Shown here piece by piece: positions 1 to 11,614 of a stretch of 64,000 bases of DNA. Numbering within the stretch: the stretch's first letter is position 1; each line of letters starts with the position of its first letter. The DNA comes from Erwinia sp. S63 (GTDB lineage: Bacteria; Pseudomonadota; Gammaproteobacteria; Enterobacterales; Enterobacteriaceae), in assembly GCF_016625195.1 (NCBI RefSeq), contig NZ_JACVUP010000012.1:124001-188000 (forward strand), written 5' to 3'. A program made the translations under genes and the position numbers. Below the pieces are notes generated by a model. That model made no database searches. It was not told where the DNA came from and saw nothing but the letters and a program-made list of their open reading frames with translations.

Positions 1-825
1 CAGGCAGTGCAGGAATTTCACCTGTGGATTGCCGGTCAGCGCCAGCATCGCGCTGTTTACCTGATATGGACGCAGCAGGGCGATACGCTCTTCCCACACC
101 GATTTCGCTTCGCCCATCGACACCCACACATCAGTGTAGATGAAATCCGCACCCTGCACGCCTTCGGTAATCTCTTCGGTCAGAGTGATTTTGCCACCGG
201 TTTTCTGTGCCACTATGCGACACTGCTCCACCAGTTGCTCTTCCGGCCAGCAGCCTTTTGGTGCCACCAGGCGCAGATCCAGGCCAACCAACGCAGCGGC
301 TTCCAGCATGCTATTACCCATGTTGTTACGTGCGTCACCCACGTACACCAGCGTCATCTCGCTCAGCGGTTTGCCTGGCAGATGTTCCTGCATGGTCAGT
401 AAGTCAGCCAGCAACTGAGTCGGATGAAACTCGGTCGTCAATCCATTCCACACCGGCACACCGGCAAATTCCGCCAGCGTTTCCACCAGTTCCTGACCAA
501 AGCCACGATACTGAATGCCATCATACATGCGGCCTAATACGCGCGCGGTGTCTTTCATCGACTCTTTATGGCCGATCTGGCTGCCGCTTGGGCCGAGGTA
601 AGTGACGTTAGCGCCCTGATCGTATGCGGCAACTTCGAAAGAGCATCGGGTACGGGTCGAGTCTTTTTCGAAGATGAGCGCGATATTCTTGCCTTTCAGG
701 TACTGCGTTTCGGTAGCATTTTTCTTAGCGTGTTTTAATTCACCTGCCAGACTTAACAGGTTAGCGATTTCGGCGGGGGTGAAATCTAGCAATCTCAGGA
801 AGTGTCTCGAATACAGCTGACTCAT
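1..825 (-). CDS. argI: Ornithine carbamoyltransferase (3' end outside the window)
   Basis: Cytoplasmic enzyme that joins carbamoyl phosphate and ornithine to give citrulline in arginine biosynthesis. The 275 codons present begin [15 protein letters not shown] and contain the carbamoyl-phosphate loop FEKDSTRTR near residue 55 and the family motif starting HCL exactly at the window edge, so roughly the last 60 residues lie outside. The start (ATG 825-823) agrees with the family N-terminus. It is divergent from rraB and is preceded by paired ARG boxes that cover its promoter, implying ArgR-arginine repression. In E. coli K-12 two paralogues, argF and argI, exist; the rraB-side position matches argI, but a genome with one copy may call it argF. 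Confidence 0.96.
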   Translation of the reverse strand, partial: MSQLYSRHFLRLLDFTPAEIANLLSLAGELKHAKKNATETQYLKGKNIALIFEKDSTRTRCSFEVAAYDQGANVTYLGPSGSQIGHKESMKDTARVLGRMYDGIQYRGFGQELVETLAEFAGVPVWNGLTTEFHPTQLLADLLTMQEHLPGKPLSEMTLVYVGDARNNMGNSMLEAAALVGLDLRLVAPKGCWPEEQLVEQCRIVAQKTGGKITLTEEITEGVQGADFIYTDVWVSMGEAKSVWEERIALLRPYQVNSAMLALTGNPQVKFLHCL

Positions 826-849
826 ACAGCGCTCCAGATGGGGACTAAT

Positions 850-893
850 AATGAATTAAAATTCAATCTAACCGTATGAATATGCATTTTCAA
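850..893 (-). promoter_or_regulatory. argI promoter with two ARG boxes
   Basis: On the minus strand TTGAAA (893-888) and TAGATT (870-865) are 17 bases apart, a good sigma-70 match. Two ARG-box-like palindromes overlap it: AATGAATTAAAATTCAAT at 850-867, which fits the ArgR consensus (TGAAT-4-ATTCA) perfectly, and TATGAATATGCATTTTCA at 875-892, a weaker match. Paired boxes over an arginine gene promoter are the standard ArgR operator layout; binding itself is inferred. Confidence 0.8.
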
Positions 894-988
894 CCCCGAC
901 GTTAAGAAACTTTCCGTTTTGTGTAGTGGCGCGCGAGGCAGTGTGGGAAAATAATTGCATTCACGTCGAACATTTTGAGGACACGCAC

Positions 989-1411
989 ATGGCATATGAA
1001 GCATTGCTGGAAGAACAGCGCGAAGAAACCCGCCTGATCATTGAAGAGTTGCTGGAAGACGGCAGCGATCCGGATGCGCTTTACACTATCGAGCATCACC
1101 TCTCTTGCAACAACTTTGACTCACTGGAGAAAGTCGCGGTTGAGGCTTTCAAACTGGGCTTTGAAGTGAGCGAGCCAGAAGAGCTGGAGCTGGAAGAGGG
1201 TGGCACGGTGATGTGTGTGGATATCCTGAGCGAAGGCGCGTTAAAGCCAGAGCTGATTGATGCACAAGTTGAGCAACTGGTGAATCTGGCCGGTAAGTTC
1301 AACGTTGATTACGACGGTTGGGGCACTTACTTCGAAGACCCGGACGCGGAAGATGAAGACGACGATGGTGATTTCATCGACGACGAAGAAGACGACGGTG
1401 TTCGTCACTAA
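989..1411 (+). CDS. rraB: Ribonuclease E inhibitor RraB
   Basis: Small acidic protein (140 residues) that in E. coli binds RNase E and modulates degradosome activity. The body is near-identical to the family ([19 protein letters not shown] near the N-terminus, [11 protein letters not shown] later) and ends in an Asp/Glu-rich tail closing with DDGVRH. The ATG at 989 is chosen over an in-frame upstream start at 926 because it gives the family N-terminus and has GAGG at 977-980. It is divergent from argI and followed by miaE on the same strand after 59 bases. Confidence 0.95.
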   Translation: MAYEALLEEQREETRLIIEELLEDGSDPDALYTIEHHLSCNNFDSLEKVAVEAFKLGFEVSEPEELELEEGGTVMCVDILSEGALKPELIDAQVEQLVNLAGKFNVDYDGWGTYFEDPDAEDEDDDGDFIDDEEDDGVRH

Positions 1412-1420
1412 GTCTTAAAC

Positions 1421-1438
1421 GGGCGGCGCTCGCCGCCC
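1421..1438 (+). terminator. GC-rich hairpin after rraB
   Basis: GGGCGGC and GCCGCCC flank a four-base loop ten bases after the rraB stop. There is no T-run, so it may be an RNA-stabilising hairpin or a weak terminator rather than a full Rho-independent one. Confidence 0.4.
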
Positions 1439-1470
1439 AGAACCACTTCCCCGCCAGATAAAGAACGCCG

Positions 1471-2232
1471 ATGAATTACGCTCCCCTGTTAGAACCCATT
1501 TATGAATTCCTGCACTGCCGCACGCCACAAGCGTGGATTGACGAAGCGCGCAAGCCGGAAAACCTGACGCTGCTGCTGACCGATCACATGGTGTGCGAGT
1601 TAAAAGCGGCACAAACCGCGGTGTTTATCATTCGTAAGTATGTGGCCGATAAACCCAGCGGCGATGCCATTCTGGCGTGGCTCAAGCCGTACGAAGATTT
1701 CATCTACCGCGAAGAGCCAGACAGCAACTTCATTAACGCGCATAAAAATCTGACCAAGAGCATCATTGTGCGTAACGAACTGCCGTGGGCGGATGATTTG
1801 GTCGAGATGATGATTCTGCTGATCAAAGAAGAGCTGCATCATTTTTATCAGGTGTGGGAAATCATGCAGTCGCGGGGTTTGCCGTATCGCAAAATCACTG
1901 CCAGCCGCTATGCCAAAGGGCTGATTCGTGAAATCCGTACGTTTGAACCTGAAGCGCTGGTGGATAAGCTGATTTGCGGTGCCTATATTGAAGCGCGATC
2001 ATGCGAGCGTTTTGCCAGCCTGGCGCCGTATCTGGATGAACAGCTGCAGAAGTTCTATATTTCGCTGCTGCGTTCTGAAGCGCGTCACTATCAGGATTAT
2101 TTGAAGCTGGCGGAACAGATTTCAGCGAAGGATATTACGCCACGCGTGCAGGCGTTTGGTGCAGCGGAAGCGCGCTTAATCAGCGAGCCTGATGGTGAGT
2201 TGCGTTTCCATAGCGGTGTGCCCGCTTACTAA
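1471..2232 (+). CDS. miaE: tRNA-(ms2io6A37) hydroxylase MiaE
   Basis: Non-haem di-iron monooxygenase that hydroxylates the isopentenyl side chain of ms2i6A at position 37 of tRNAs reading UNN codons. The 253-residue length and sequence match Salmonella MiaE throughout. Visible iron-ligand regions are EELHHF near residue 115 and EARSCERF followed by EARHYQDY near residues 170-210, the paired E...ExxH pattern of this ferritin-like family. The gene is present in Salmonella and many Enterobacterales but absent from E. coli K-12. It is convergent with the acetyltransferase gene, the two separated by a shared hairpin. Confidence 0.95.
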   Translation: MNYAPLLEPIYEFLHCRTPQAWIDEARKPENLTLLLTDHMVCELKAAQTAVFIIRKYVADKPSGDAILAWLKPYEDFIYREEPDSNFINAHKNLTKSIIVRNELPWADDLVEMMILLIKEELHHFYQVWEIMQSRGLPYRKITASRYAKGLIREIRTFEPEALVDKLICGAYIEARSCERFASLAPYLDEQLQKFYISLLRSEARHYQDYLKLAEQISAKDITPRVQAFGAAEARLISEPDGELRFHSGVPAY

Positions 2233-2236
2233 GTTG

Positions 2237-2262
2237 GGTGCGCAATTCTGCGCACCGCTTTT
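2237..2262 (+). terminator. Rho-independent terminator of miaE
   Basis: GGTGCGCA (2237-2244), loop ATTC, TGCGCACC (2249-2256), then GCTTTT. It follows the miaE stop by a few bases and lies in the convergent gap with the acetyltransferase gene. Confidence 0.75.
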
Positions 2263-2265
2263 ACA

Positions 2266-2772
2266 TCACAGCACTTTCAACATTCGCACTTCACAATCGC
2301 CGTGCCCGGTACAGCCCATCGCGCTGTCAATCAGCTCAAAGCCCAATGATTCATACAGCTTAATCGCACGGGTCAGACTGCCGGTGGTTTCCAGATAACA
2401 GCGACGAAAACCCTGCTGACGCGCATATTCCATCGCCCGTAATGCCAGCGCACGCGCCAGCCCTAAACCGCGCACCTGCGGCAGGAAATACATTTTCTGC
2501 AGTTCACAGATGTCCGGCGCGCTACACGCCAGCGGTGCCACGCCACCGCCGCCCACGACGAGACCTTCATGCTCGACGATCCAGTAAGCGCTGTTGGCTT
2601 CGCTGTACAACTCGAACAAGCGATCCAGATTTGGATCGGACACGGTGTAGCCTTTGTCGGCGGTCAACCCAAACTCCGCGGAGACATCACGGATCACTTG
2701 CGCAATCAGCGGATTATCGGCCGCAACAATCGGGCGCACCTGTAAATTCAGTGGCGTAGCGGTGGTCATCAT
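2266..2772 (-). CDS. yjgM: GNAT-family N-acetyltransferase (YjgM type)
   Basis: Cytoplasmic acetyltransferase of 168 residues aligned end to end with E. coli YjgM; the physiological substrate is not established. The GNAT core is visible: beta-4 with [11 protein letters not shown] around residue 90, the acetyl-CoA loop [10 protein letters not shown] just after, and the C-terminal LYESLGFE strand-helix. The gene may start at ATG 2772 or at the adjacent ATG 2769; the GGAAG at 2780-2776 is better spaced for 2769. It sits directly behind a strong terminator at the end of valS, so its expression must come from read-through or from a promoter inside valS. Confidence 0.85.
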   Translation of the reverse strand: MMTTATPLNLQVRPIVAADNPLIAQVIRDVSAEFGLTADKGYTVSDPNLDRLFELYSEANSAYWIVEHEGLVVGGGGVAPLACSAPDICELQKMYFLPQVRGLGLARALALRAMEYARQQGFRRCYLETTGSLTRAIKLYESLGFELIDSAMGCTGHGDCEVRMLKVL

Positions 2773-2785
2773 TTTCTTCCGGTGT

Positions 2786-2808
2786 AAAAAAGCCGGGCAG
2801 TGCCCGGC
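2786..2808 (-). terminator. Rho-independent terminator of valS
   Basis: Read on the minus strand: GCCGGGC, three-base loop, GCCCGGC, then six T residues (2791-2786). It lies between the valS stop and the ribosome-binding site of the acetyltransferase gene. Confidence 0.85.
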
Positions 2809-2835
2809 CTGGATTAAGCAGTTGGACTGATGCGC

Positions 2836-5691
2836 TTACAATGCCGCAATCACGCCCTGCTGTTCAATCAGTTTTGCTTTTGATTGTTCCAGCTCAACGA
2901 TGCGCTCGCGCTCTTTCGCCACCACCGCTTCCGGTGCACGTGCGACAAAGCCTTCGTTCGCCAGTTTGACCTGGATCTTCTCAATCTCGACATCCAGCTT
3001 GGTCAGCTCTTTCGCCAGACGCTCCAGCTCGGCTTCTTTGTTGACCAGATCCGCCATTGGGATCAGCAACTCAGCGCCTTCGACGATCTTAGTGACCGAC
3101 ACCGGACCTTTCTCGCCCGCAGGCAGAATGGTCAGGCTTTCCAGACGCGCGAGGCGTGACAGGAAGCTACGGTTCTCATCAACACGACGCTGTGCGGTTG
3201 GCGAGCAGTCACGCAGCAGCACATCCAGCGGTTTACCCGGTGCGATGTTCATTTCAGCACGGATGTTACGCACTGCCACGATCGCCTGCTTGATCCACTC
3301 GATATCCGCTTTGGCTTCCACATCTTCTTTTGCCGCGTCAAACTGCGGGAACGGCTGCAGCATGATGGTGTCGTGATCGATGTTCTTCAGACCTTTGACA
3401 CGCTGCCAGATGGTTTCGGTGATGTAAGGAATGATTGGGTGCGCCAGACGCAGCACCGCTTCCAGCACGGTAACTAGCGTATTACGCGTGCCGCGCAGTT
3501 CCGCTTCGCTGCCGTTGCTCATCACTGGCTTAGTCAGCTCCAGATACCAGTCACAGAACTGGTTCCAGGTGAAGTCATACAGAATGTTGGCAGCGATATC
3601 AAAGCGGTAGCTGTCCAGCGCTTCACGATAAGCTTTCACGGTGCTGTTGAATTCGGTCAGAATCCAGCGATCGGCCAGTGACAGCTTCAGTTCGCCGCCA
3701 TTCTGGCCGCAATCATGCTCTTCGGTGTTCATCAGCACGAAGCGGCTGGCGTTCCACAGCTTATTACAGAAGTTGCGATAACCTTCAAGACGCTTCATGT
3801 CCCAGTTGATGTCACGGCCAGTTGAGGCCAGTGCCGCCAGGGTAAAGCGCAGGGCATCGGTGCCGGAAGCCACAATGCCGTCCGGGAACTGCTTCTCGGT
3901 ACGCTTGCGGATCTTCTCAGCCAGCTGCGGCTGCATCATGTTACCGGTGCGTTTTTCCAGCAGATCTTCCAGCGAAATGCCGTCGATCATATCCAGTGGG
4001 TCGATGACGTTGCCTTTCGACTTGGACATCTTCTGGCCTTCTTCATCACGAATCAAACCGGTCATATAGACGGTTTTGAACGGCACCTGTGGCTTGCCGT
4101 CTTCATCTTTGATGAAGTGCATGGTCAGCATGATCATGCGCGCAATCCAGAAGAAGATGATGTCGAAGCCGCTCACCAACACGCTGGTTGGGTGGAAGGT
4201 ACGCAGCGCTTCGGTATTCTCTGGCCAGCCAAGGGTGGAGAAGGTCCACAGACCTGATGAGAACCAGGTGTCCAGCACGTCATCGTCCTGGCGCAGCACC
4301 ACAACGTCAGCCAGGTTATTTTCCTGACGCACTTCGGCTTCAGTGCGGCCGACATAGACGTTGCCGTCATTGTCGTACCAGGCCGGAATGCGGTGTCCCC
4401 ACCACAGCTGACGCGAGATGCACCAATCCTGAATGTCACGCATCCATGAGAAGTACATGTTTTCATACTGTTTTGGCACGAACTGGATGTCGCCGTTTTC
4501 AACAGCTTCTACCGCGACTTTGGCCAGCGGAGCGGTGCGCACATACCATTGGTCGGTTAGCATCGGCTCGATCACCACGCCGCCACGGTCGCCGTAAGGC
4601 ACGGTCAAATCGTGAGGTTTGATTTCATCCAGCAGGCCGAGTTCATCAATCGCAGCCACCATCGCTTTACGTGCCGCGAAGCGCTCCATTTTCTGGAACT
4701 GTGCCGGGATCTCATCCGCGCACTCATCGCTGACTTCGCCGTTGGTGTCGAACACTTCCGCGCGCTCGCGGATATCGCCATCAAAGGTCAGGATGTTGAT
4801 CATTGGCAGCTTGTGACGACGGCCGACTTCATAGTCATTAAAGTCATGCGCAGGCGTAATCTTCACGCAGCCGGTGCCTTTTTCCATGTCCGCATGGTCA
4901 TCGCCAACGATCGGAATGCGACGGTTGACCAGCGGCAGGATCAGCTCTTTGCCGATCAGATCTTTATAACGCGGATCTTCCGGGTTCACCGCCACGCCGG
5001 TATCGCCCAGCAGGGTTTCCGGACGAGTGGTGGCAACCACCAGGTAATCTTTGCCTTCGGCGGTTTTCACGCCATCCGCCAGCGGGTAGCGGATATGCCA
5101 CATGGAGCCTTTGCTCTCGCGGTTTTCCACTTCCAGATCGGAGATCGCGGTACGCAGTTTCGGATCCCAGTTCACCAGGCGCTTGCCACGGTAAATCAGG
5201 TTTTCTTTATATAAACGGACGAAGACTTCACGCACCGCATTAGACAGGCCTTCGTCCATGGTGAAGCGCTCGCGCTCCCAATCCACAGAGTTACCAAGGC
5301 GGCGCATCTGACGGGTAATGGTGCCGCCAGATTCATCCTTCCACTGCCAGATTTTATCGATGAAGGCTTCACGGCCATAATCCTGGCGTGTCTTGCCTTC
5401 TTCAGCGGCGATTTTGCGCTCAACCACCATCTGCGTGGCGATACCGGCGTGATCAGTACCCGCCTGCCACAGGGTATTTTTACCCTGCATGCGCTGGTAG
5501 CGAATCATGGTATCCATGATGGTCTGCTGGAAAGCGTGACCCATATGCAAGCTGCCGGTGACGTTCGGCGGCGGGATCATGATGCAAAAGCTTTCCTGGC
5601 TGGTATCGCCATTCGGTTTAAAGTAGCCCTGCTGTTCCCAGTGCTCGTAGAGCGGCTGCTCGATATCTTGCGGGTTATATGTCTTTTCCAT
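2836..5691 (-). CDS. valS: Valine--tRNA ligase
   Basis: Class I aminoacyl-tRNA synthetase charging tRNA-Val, with an editing domain that clears threonine. The 951 residues equal the E. coli length. The HIGH-type signature is HMGH at residues 49-52 after PPPNVTGSL, the KMSKS loop is intact near residue 555 ([10 protein letters not shown]), and the C-terminus is the charged coiled coil that contacts tRNA. It starts two bases after the holC stop, so holC and valS are transcriptionally linked; a strong terminator follows. Confidence 0.98.
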   Translation of the reverse strand: MEKTYNPQDIEQPLYEHWEQQGYFKPNGDTSQESFCIMIPPPNVTGSLHMGHAFQQTIMDTMIRYQRMQGKNTLWQAGTDHAGIATQMVVERKIAAEEGKTRQDYGREAFIDKIWQWKDESGGTITRQMRRLGNSVDWERERFTMDEGLSNAVREVFVRLYKENLIYRGKRLVNWDPKLRTAISDLEVENRESKGSMWHIRYPLADGVKTAEGKDYLVVATTRPETLLGDTGVAVNPEDPRYKDLIGKELILPLVNRRIPIVGDDHADMEKGTGCVKITPAHDFNDYEVGRRHKLPMINILTFDGDIRERAEVFDTNGEVSDECADEIPAQFQKMERFAARKAMVAAIDELGLLDEIKPHDLTVPYGDRGGVVIEPMLTDQWYVRTAPLAKVAVEAVENGDIQFVPKQYENMYFSWMRDIQDWCISRQLWWGHRIPAWYDNDGNVYVGRTEAEVRQENNLADVVVLRQDDDVLDTWFSSGLWTFSTLGWPENTEALRTFHPTSVLVSGFDIIFFWIARMIMLTMHFIKDEDGKPQVPFKTVYMTGLIRDEEGQKMSKSKGNVIDPLDMIDGISLEDLLEKRTGNMMQPQLAEKIRKRTEKQFPDGIVASGTDALRFTLAALASTGRDINWDMKRLEGYRNFCNKLWNASRFVLMNTEEHDCGQNGGELKLSLADRWILTEFNSTVKAYREALDSYRFDIAANILYDFTWNQFCDWYLELTKPVMSNGSEAELRGTRNTLVTVLEAVLRLAHPIIPYITETIWQRVKGLKNIDHDTIMLQPFPQFDAAKEDVEAKADIEWIKQAIVAVRNIRAEMNIAPGKPLDVLLRDCSPTAQRRVDENRSFLSRLARLESLTILPAGEKGPVSVTKIVEGAELLIPMADLVNKEAELERLAKELTKLDVEIEKIQVKLANEGFVARAPEAVVAKERERIVELEQSKAKLIEQQGVIAAL

Positions 5692-5693
5692 TT

Positions 5694-6155
5694 CTACACT
5701 GTCGTTTGCGGCGGAGGTGGCGTCGCCGTATTCAATTGGAAACCAACGCTGCGATAGGCTTTATAGCGGTCGCGCGCCAGTTGTTTTAGGGATTCTTCGT
5801 AAGGTACGAAGTCTATCACTTCATGGAAACCAGTAGCAAAATCTGCGAACTGTGGCAGCAGGCTAATCAGCAGGTCACGCGGGGAACTGCCGCGACGCTG
5901 CGGCCAGGCCAATTCCACCGGTGCGCCGTATCGCGGGCCTTCGCCGGCCAGATTGTGCGGCACAAAAGCGTTGGCCGGGCGCTGCCAGAGTGCTTCATCC
6001 AGGCGATTGGCCTGCTCTTCATTTTCACAGGCAATCAGGATGCGTTTGCCGTCACGCCAGCGTGTTTCGGCCAGATCGCACACCAATGCTTCGATGGCAC
6101 TCAGGCCGTCGCTGGCGCTTTCTGACTCCATCACATAGAAGGTGGCGTTTTTCAT
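5694..6155 (-). CDS. holC: DNA polymerase III subunit chi
   Basis: Clamp-loader accessory subunit that links the polymerase III holoenzyme to single-strand-binding protein. The start at ATG 6155 gives [13 protein letters not shown], the family N-terminus; a longer in-frame extension to 6203 has no homology and is rejected. The 153 residues contain the conserved block [12 protein letters not shown] and [21 protein letters not shown], with a slightly longer proline-rich tail than E. coli (147 residues). Lies between pepA and valS in the conserved order. Confidence 0.96.
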   Translation of the reverse strand: MKNATFYVMESESASDGLSAIEALVCDLAETRWRDGKRILIACENEEQANRLDEALWQRPANAFVPHNLAGEGPRYGAPVELAWPQRRGSSPRDLLISLLPQFADFATGFHEVIDFVPYEESLKQLARDRYKAYRSVGFQLNTATPPPPQTTV

Positions 6156-6181
6156 GGCAAGCTTATTTCCATTAATGACAG

Positions 6182-6202
6182 TGGGGCGCATTTTGCGCCC
6201 CA
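6182..6202 (-). other. Hairpin between pepA and holC
   Basis: Perfect nine-base arms TGGGGCGCA and TGCGCCCCA around a TTT loop, 27 bases upstream of the holC start. There is no T-run in the direction of transcription, so it is more likely an RNA-processing or stabilising structure than a terminator. Confidence 0.5.
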
Positions 6203-6232
6203 TGAGTTCATACGTCTATCTTTGAACCGCGA

Positions 6233-7759
<1,527 letters not shown>

Positions 7760-8011
7760 TTAAAGACAACGGCCTTAGCTGTCGTTAGAATGTAGCGCGT
7801 TCGTAACCCATTATTTTTAGCGGCGCCATGACAATTTAACGCCGACGGTCATAATGAGATGTGGTGGCAATGTGTTGTTTTTTCACCACCCTAACGCGTT
7901 CGTCATACTATTTTAGCTACGATGACGGCCATTGATGAAGAAAAATGGCTGATAAGCGTTGAAACTAGCGATTTTCCTGCAAAAAGACAAGTTATCACAG
8001 GCGTACTAAGC

Positions 8012-9112
8012 GTGATCATCATTAGATATCTGGTTCGGGAAACGCTCAAAAGCCAGCTGGCTATCCTGTTCATCCTGCTACTGATCTTCTTTTGCCAGAA
8101 GTTAGTCAGGATTTTGGGTGCAGCGGTGGATGGCGAGATCCCAACAAATCTGGTTCTGACATTGTTAGGACTTGGCGTGCCTGAAATGGCACAACTTATC
8201 CTGCCCCTAAGCTTGTTTCTGGCGATTTTAATGACCCTTGGGCGGCTGTACACCGAAAGCGAGATCACGGTGATGCATGCCTGCGGCCTGGGGAAAAGCG
8301 TGCTGGTCAAGGCCGCGATGATCCTGATGCTGCTGACTTCCGCGGTGGCGGCGGTTAACGTCATCTGGTTAGGGCCATGGTCATCGCGTTATCAGGACGA
8401 AGTGACGCAAAATGCCAAAGCCAACCCTGGTGCGGCAGCGCTGGCGGCGGGCCAGTTCCAGACCTCCAGCGACGGTAATACCGTGCTGTTTGTCGAGAAC
8501 GTCAAAGGCAACACGTTTGGTAACGTGTTCCTGGCGCAGCTGCGTCCGAAAGGCAATGCGCGTCCATCCGTGGTCGTCGCCGACAGCGGTCATATGGAGC
8601 AGCGCAAAGACGGCTCACAAGTGGTGACGCTGGATAAAGGCACGCGCTTTGAAGGTACCGCGATGCTGCGCGATTTCCGCATCACTGACTTCACCAACTA
8701 TCAGGCGCTGGTGGGCTATAAAGAAGCCACGCTCGATCCGAATGATGCCGATCAGGCGAGCATCAGTGCGCTGTATCAAAACAAAACACCGCAGTTCCAG
8801 GCCGAGTTCCACTGGCGTTTAACGCTGGTGTTTGCGGTGCTGGTGATGGCGTTGATGGTGGTCCCGCTCAGCGTGGTCAACCCTCGTCAGGGCCGCGTGC
8901 TGTCGATGCTGCCGGCGATGCTGCTGTATCTGATCTTCTTCCTGCTACAGAGTTCGTTGCGCTCCAACGCAGCGAAAGGCAAATTCGATCCCGCGATCTG
9001 GATGTGGGTCGTGAACCTTGCTTATCTGGCGCTGGCAGTGCTGTTGAACCTGTGGGATACGGTACCGATGCGACGCATTCGTGGTCGCTTTAGCCGTGGA
9101 GGATCGCTCTGA
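8012..9112 (+). CDS. lptF: LPS export permease LptF
   Basis: Inner-membrane permease of the LptB2FG ABC transporter that extracts lipopolysaccharide for transport to the outer membrane. The GTG at 8012 gives VIIIRYLVRETLKSQ, the exact family N-terminus and the 366-residue family length; an upstream in-frame start at 7922 would add 30 residues without homology. Three N-terminal membrane segments, a periplasmic beta-jellyroll domain (about residues 125-260) and three C-terminal segments can be seen. It overlaps lptG by one base (TGATG), so translation is coupled. Confidence 0.97.
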   Translation: MIIIRYLVRETLKSQLAILFILLLIFFCQKLVRILGAAVDGEIPTNLVLTLLGLGVPEMAQLILPLSLFLAILMTLGRLYTESEITVMHACGLGKSVLVKAAMILMLLTSAVAAVNVIWLGPWSSRYQDEVTQNAKANPGAAALAAGQFQTSSDGNTVLFVENVKGNTFGNVFLAQLRPKGNARPSVVVADSGHMEQRKDGSQVVTLDKGTRFEGTAMLRDFRITDFTNYQALVGYKEATLDPNDADQASISALYQNKTPQFQAEFHWRLTLVFAVLVMALMVVPLSVVNPRQGRVLSMLPAMLLYLIFFLLQSSLRSNAAKGKFDPAIWMWVVNLAYLALAVLLNLWDTVPMRRIRGRFSRGGSL

Positions 9113-10188
9113 TGTTTAAGGTCCTTGACCGCTATATTGGTAAAACCATCTTCAACACCATCATGCTGACGTTGTTCATGCTGGTGTCGCTGTCGGGCAT
9201 CATCAAGTTTGTCGATCAGTTGCGTAAAACCGGGCAGGGCGCCTACACCGCACTCGACGCCGGTTACTACACGCTGCTCAGCGTGCCGAAAGATATTGAG
9301 ATCTTCTTCCCAATGGCGGCACTGCTGGGTGCGCTGTTAGGTCTGGGCACGCTGGCACAACGCAGCGAACTGGTGGTGATGCAGGCATCGGGCTTTACCC
9401 GTATGCAGGTGGCGCTGGCAGTGATGAAAACCGCAATTCCGCTGGTGCTGTTGACCATGGCTATCGGCGAGTTTGTGGCACCGCAGGGCGAGCAAATGGC
9501 GCGTAACTACCGTGCGCAGCAGCTGTACGGCGGATCGCTGATGTCGACGCAGAATGGATTGTGGGCGAAAGACGGCCATGACTACATCTACATCGAACGC
9601 ATCAAAGGCGACAATGAGATTGATGGCGTCAGCATTTACACCTTCACCGATCAGCGTCGTTTGCTCAGCGTGCGTTATGCCGCCAGTGCGACCTGGAACA
9701 AGGACAAGAAGTTGTGGCAGCTGTCGCAGGTGGATGAGTCCAACCTGAGTGATGCGAAGCAGATTACCGGCTCGCAAAGTCTGGGCGGTGAGTGGAAAAC
9801 CAACCTGACGCCTGACAAGCTCGGCGTGGTGGCGCTGGATCCGGATGCGCTGTCGATCAGCGGCCTGTACAACTACAGCAAATATCTCAAGCAGAGCGGC
9901 CAGGTTTCCGGACGTTATCTGCTGAACATGTGGGGCAAAATCTTCCAGCCGCTGTCCGTGGCGGTGATGATGCTGATGGCGCTGTCGTTTATCTTTGGCC
10001 CGCTGCGTAGCGTGTCGATGGGCGTGCGCGTGGTGACGGGGATCAGCTTCGGCTTCCTGTTCTACGTGCTGGACCAGATCTTCGGTCCGCTGAGTCTGGT
10101 GTATGGCATCCCACCGATTCTGGGAGCGCTATTGCCGAGTGCCGCGTTCTTTGCCATCAGCTTGTATCTGTTGATGAAGCGCAGTTGA
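9112..10188 (+). CDS. lptG: LPS export permease LptG
   Basis: Partner of LptF in the LptB2FG transporter. The 358 residues begin MFKVLDRYIGKTIFNTI and show the same topology: three transmembrane helices, periplasmic domain, three transmembrane helices ending in LYLLMKRS. Start and stop fit the E. coli protein. A strong bidirectional terminator follows. Confidence 0.97.
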   Translation: MFKVLDRYIGKTIFNTIMLTLFMLVSLSGIIKFVDQLRKTGQGAYTALDAGYYTLLSVPKDIEIFFPMAALLGALLGLGTLAQRSELVVMQASGFTRMQVALAVMKTAIPLVLLTMAIGEFVAPQGEQMARNYRAQQLYGGSLMSTQNGLWAKDGHDYIYIERIKGDNEIDGVSIYTFTDQRRLLSVRYAASATWNKDKKLWQLSQVDESNLSDAKQITGSQSLGGEWKTNLTPDKLGVVALDPDALSISGLYNYSKYLKQSGQVSGRYLLNMWGKIFQPLSVAVMMLMALSFIFGPLRSVSMGVRVVTGISFGFLFYVLDQIFGPLSLVYGIPPILGALLPSAAFFAISLYLLMKRS

Positions 10189-10223
10189 TAGCTCAGCTAT
10201 AACTTGTCGCTATGACGAAAATC

Positions 10224-10256
10224 CAAAAAGCCGCCAATGTCATGGCGGCTTTTTTG
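10224..10256. terminator. Bidirectional terminator between lptG and the DUF445 gene
   Basis: AGCCGCC (10229-10235) and GGCGGCT (10244-10250) form a seven-pair stem with an A-run on the left and a T-run on the right, so it works in both directions between convergent genes. Its right T-run touches the stop codon of the DUF445 gene. Confidence 0.85.
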
Positions 10257-11534
10257 TCACTTCAAGGTATGAATCCAGCTCGGCAGCTGCGAAAGCAGGT
10301 ACAGCACCAACCCAATGGTGCCACCGACCAGCGTACCGTTAATGCGGATAAACTGCAGATCGCGGCCAATGTTCAACTCAATCTGCTGTGACATCTCCCG
10401 CGCATCCCAGCTCTTCACGGTATCGCTGATGTGGCGCGTCAGGAACTCTGCAAACTCCGGCGCGATGCTACGAGCGGCATCTTCCAGATGCTGGTTCATC
10501 GAGGTACGCAGCGCTTCATCCGCCGCCAGCGTTTCGCCAAACCACAGCGCCGCGAGACGCACACGCTCCTGCACGCGGGAATCTTCACTGCTGAGATCGG
10601 CCTTCAGCCAGCTACGCAGATCCTGCCATAACTCGCCAATATAGCGATTCAGCGACTCATCCTCTTTCAGCCAGCTTTTGATCACCTCGGCGCGTTCGGC
10701 CATTTCGGGGTCGGTTTTCAGCTTTTCAATCAGTCGCTGCACGGCGCGATCAAAGCCCAGACGCAGCTCGTGACCTTGATTAATCGCCACTTCATCGAGA
10801 ATGGAATCGACCGCGTTAGCCACGACTTCAGCACTGTGCTCACCCAGCCATTCGGTGGGCAGCATTTTGGCTTTAATGGGATGTTCCCGCTTCAGCCAGC
10901 GCACAATCTGCGCCGCGATAAACTCACGTGTTCCCGGTTTGTGCAGCAGACGTAGCAGTTGCTGCACTGCCGCATCCAGCAGTTCCTGATGACGATTGTT
11001 TTTGGTCAGGCTATCTAGTAACAACGCGCTGGATTGAGTGAGATCGACCTTATCCAGTGCACGATGCACGGCCCGGCGCAGGAAGCGCTGGATGCGTTCA
11101 TCATCCGTGAGATCAAGGAAGCCGCGCATCACCTGCAAGAGATGGCGACCGATACGATCGGCATTGCCTGGCGTGTTCAGCCACTGCGCCAGCATCTGCG
11201 AAGGATCGTGGCGGCGAATCAGCGCCAGCAACGAATCGGTATCGAGAAATTTCTCCTGCACAAAGCGGCCAAGATTCTCTCCAATGCGATCCTTATTGCG
11301 CGGAATAATCGCCGTATGACGTGAAATGAAAGGCACCGGCACGCGGCGAAACAGCGCCACCACCGCGAACCAGTCAGCCAGCGCACCGACCATCGCGGCT
11401 TCGGCAATCGCCTTCACACCCAGCACCCAGAAATTAGGCGGCAGAAATAGCGTCACGACAAAAGTTGCCGCCGCCACCAGCAGCAGCGACAGCGCGAGCC
11501 GCTTGCTCCGTTTGAGTTGTTGATATTTATCCAT
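10257..11534 (-). CDS. yjiN: DUF445 inner-membrane protein (YjiN-like)
   Basis: 425-residue protein of the DUF445 family; molecular role unknown. An N-terminal membrane region (about residues 13-60, hydrophobic with the conserved [15 protein letters not shown]), a long charged helical middle, and a C-terminal membrane helix ([17 protein letters not shown]) are visible, so the body probably faces the cytoplasm or periplasm between two anchors. Transcribed alone, convergent with lptG. Confidence 0.85.
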   Translation of the reverse strand: MDKYQQLKRSKRLALSLLLVAAATFVVTLFLPPNFWVLGVKAIAEAAMVGALADWFAVVALFRRVPVPFISRHTAIIPRNKDRIGENLGRFVQEKFLDTDSLLALIRRHDPSQMLAQWLNTPGNADRIGRHLLQVMRGFLDLTDDERIQRFLRRAVHRALDKVDLTQSSALLLDSLTKNNRHQELLDAAVQQLLRLLHKPGTREFIAAQIVRWLKREHPIKAKMLPTEWLGEHSAEVVANAVDSILDEVAINQGHELRLGFDRAVQRLIEKLKTDPEMAERAEVIKSWLKEDESLNRYIGELWQDLRSWLKADLSSEDSRVQERVRLAALWFGETLAADEALRTSMNQHLEDAARSIAPEFAEFLTRHISDTVKSWDAREMSQQIELNIGRDLQFIRINGTLVGGTIGLVLYLLSQLPSWIHTLK

Positions 11535-11614
11535 ATACCCATTTTAGCAGAGAGGATTGCACAGGGCTTTGAAAGGGCAGACTCATGGCCGCCCGTCATA
11601 CCATAAGGACAAGT

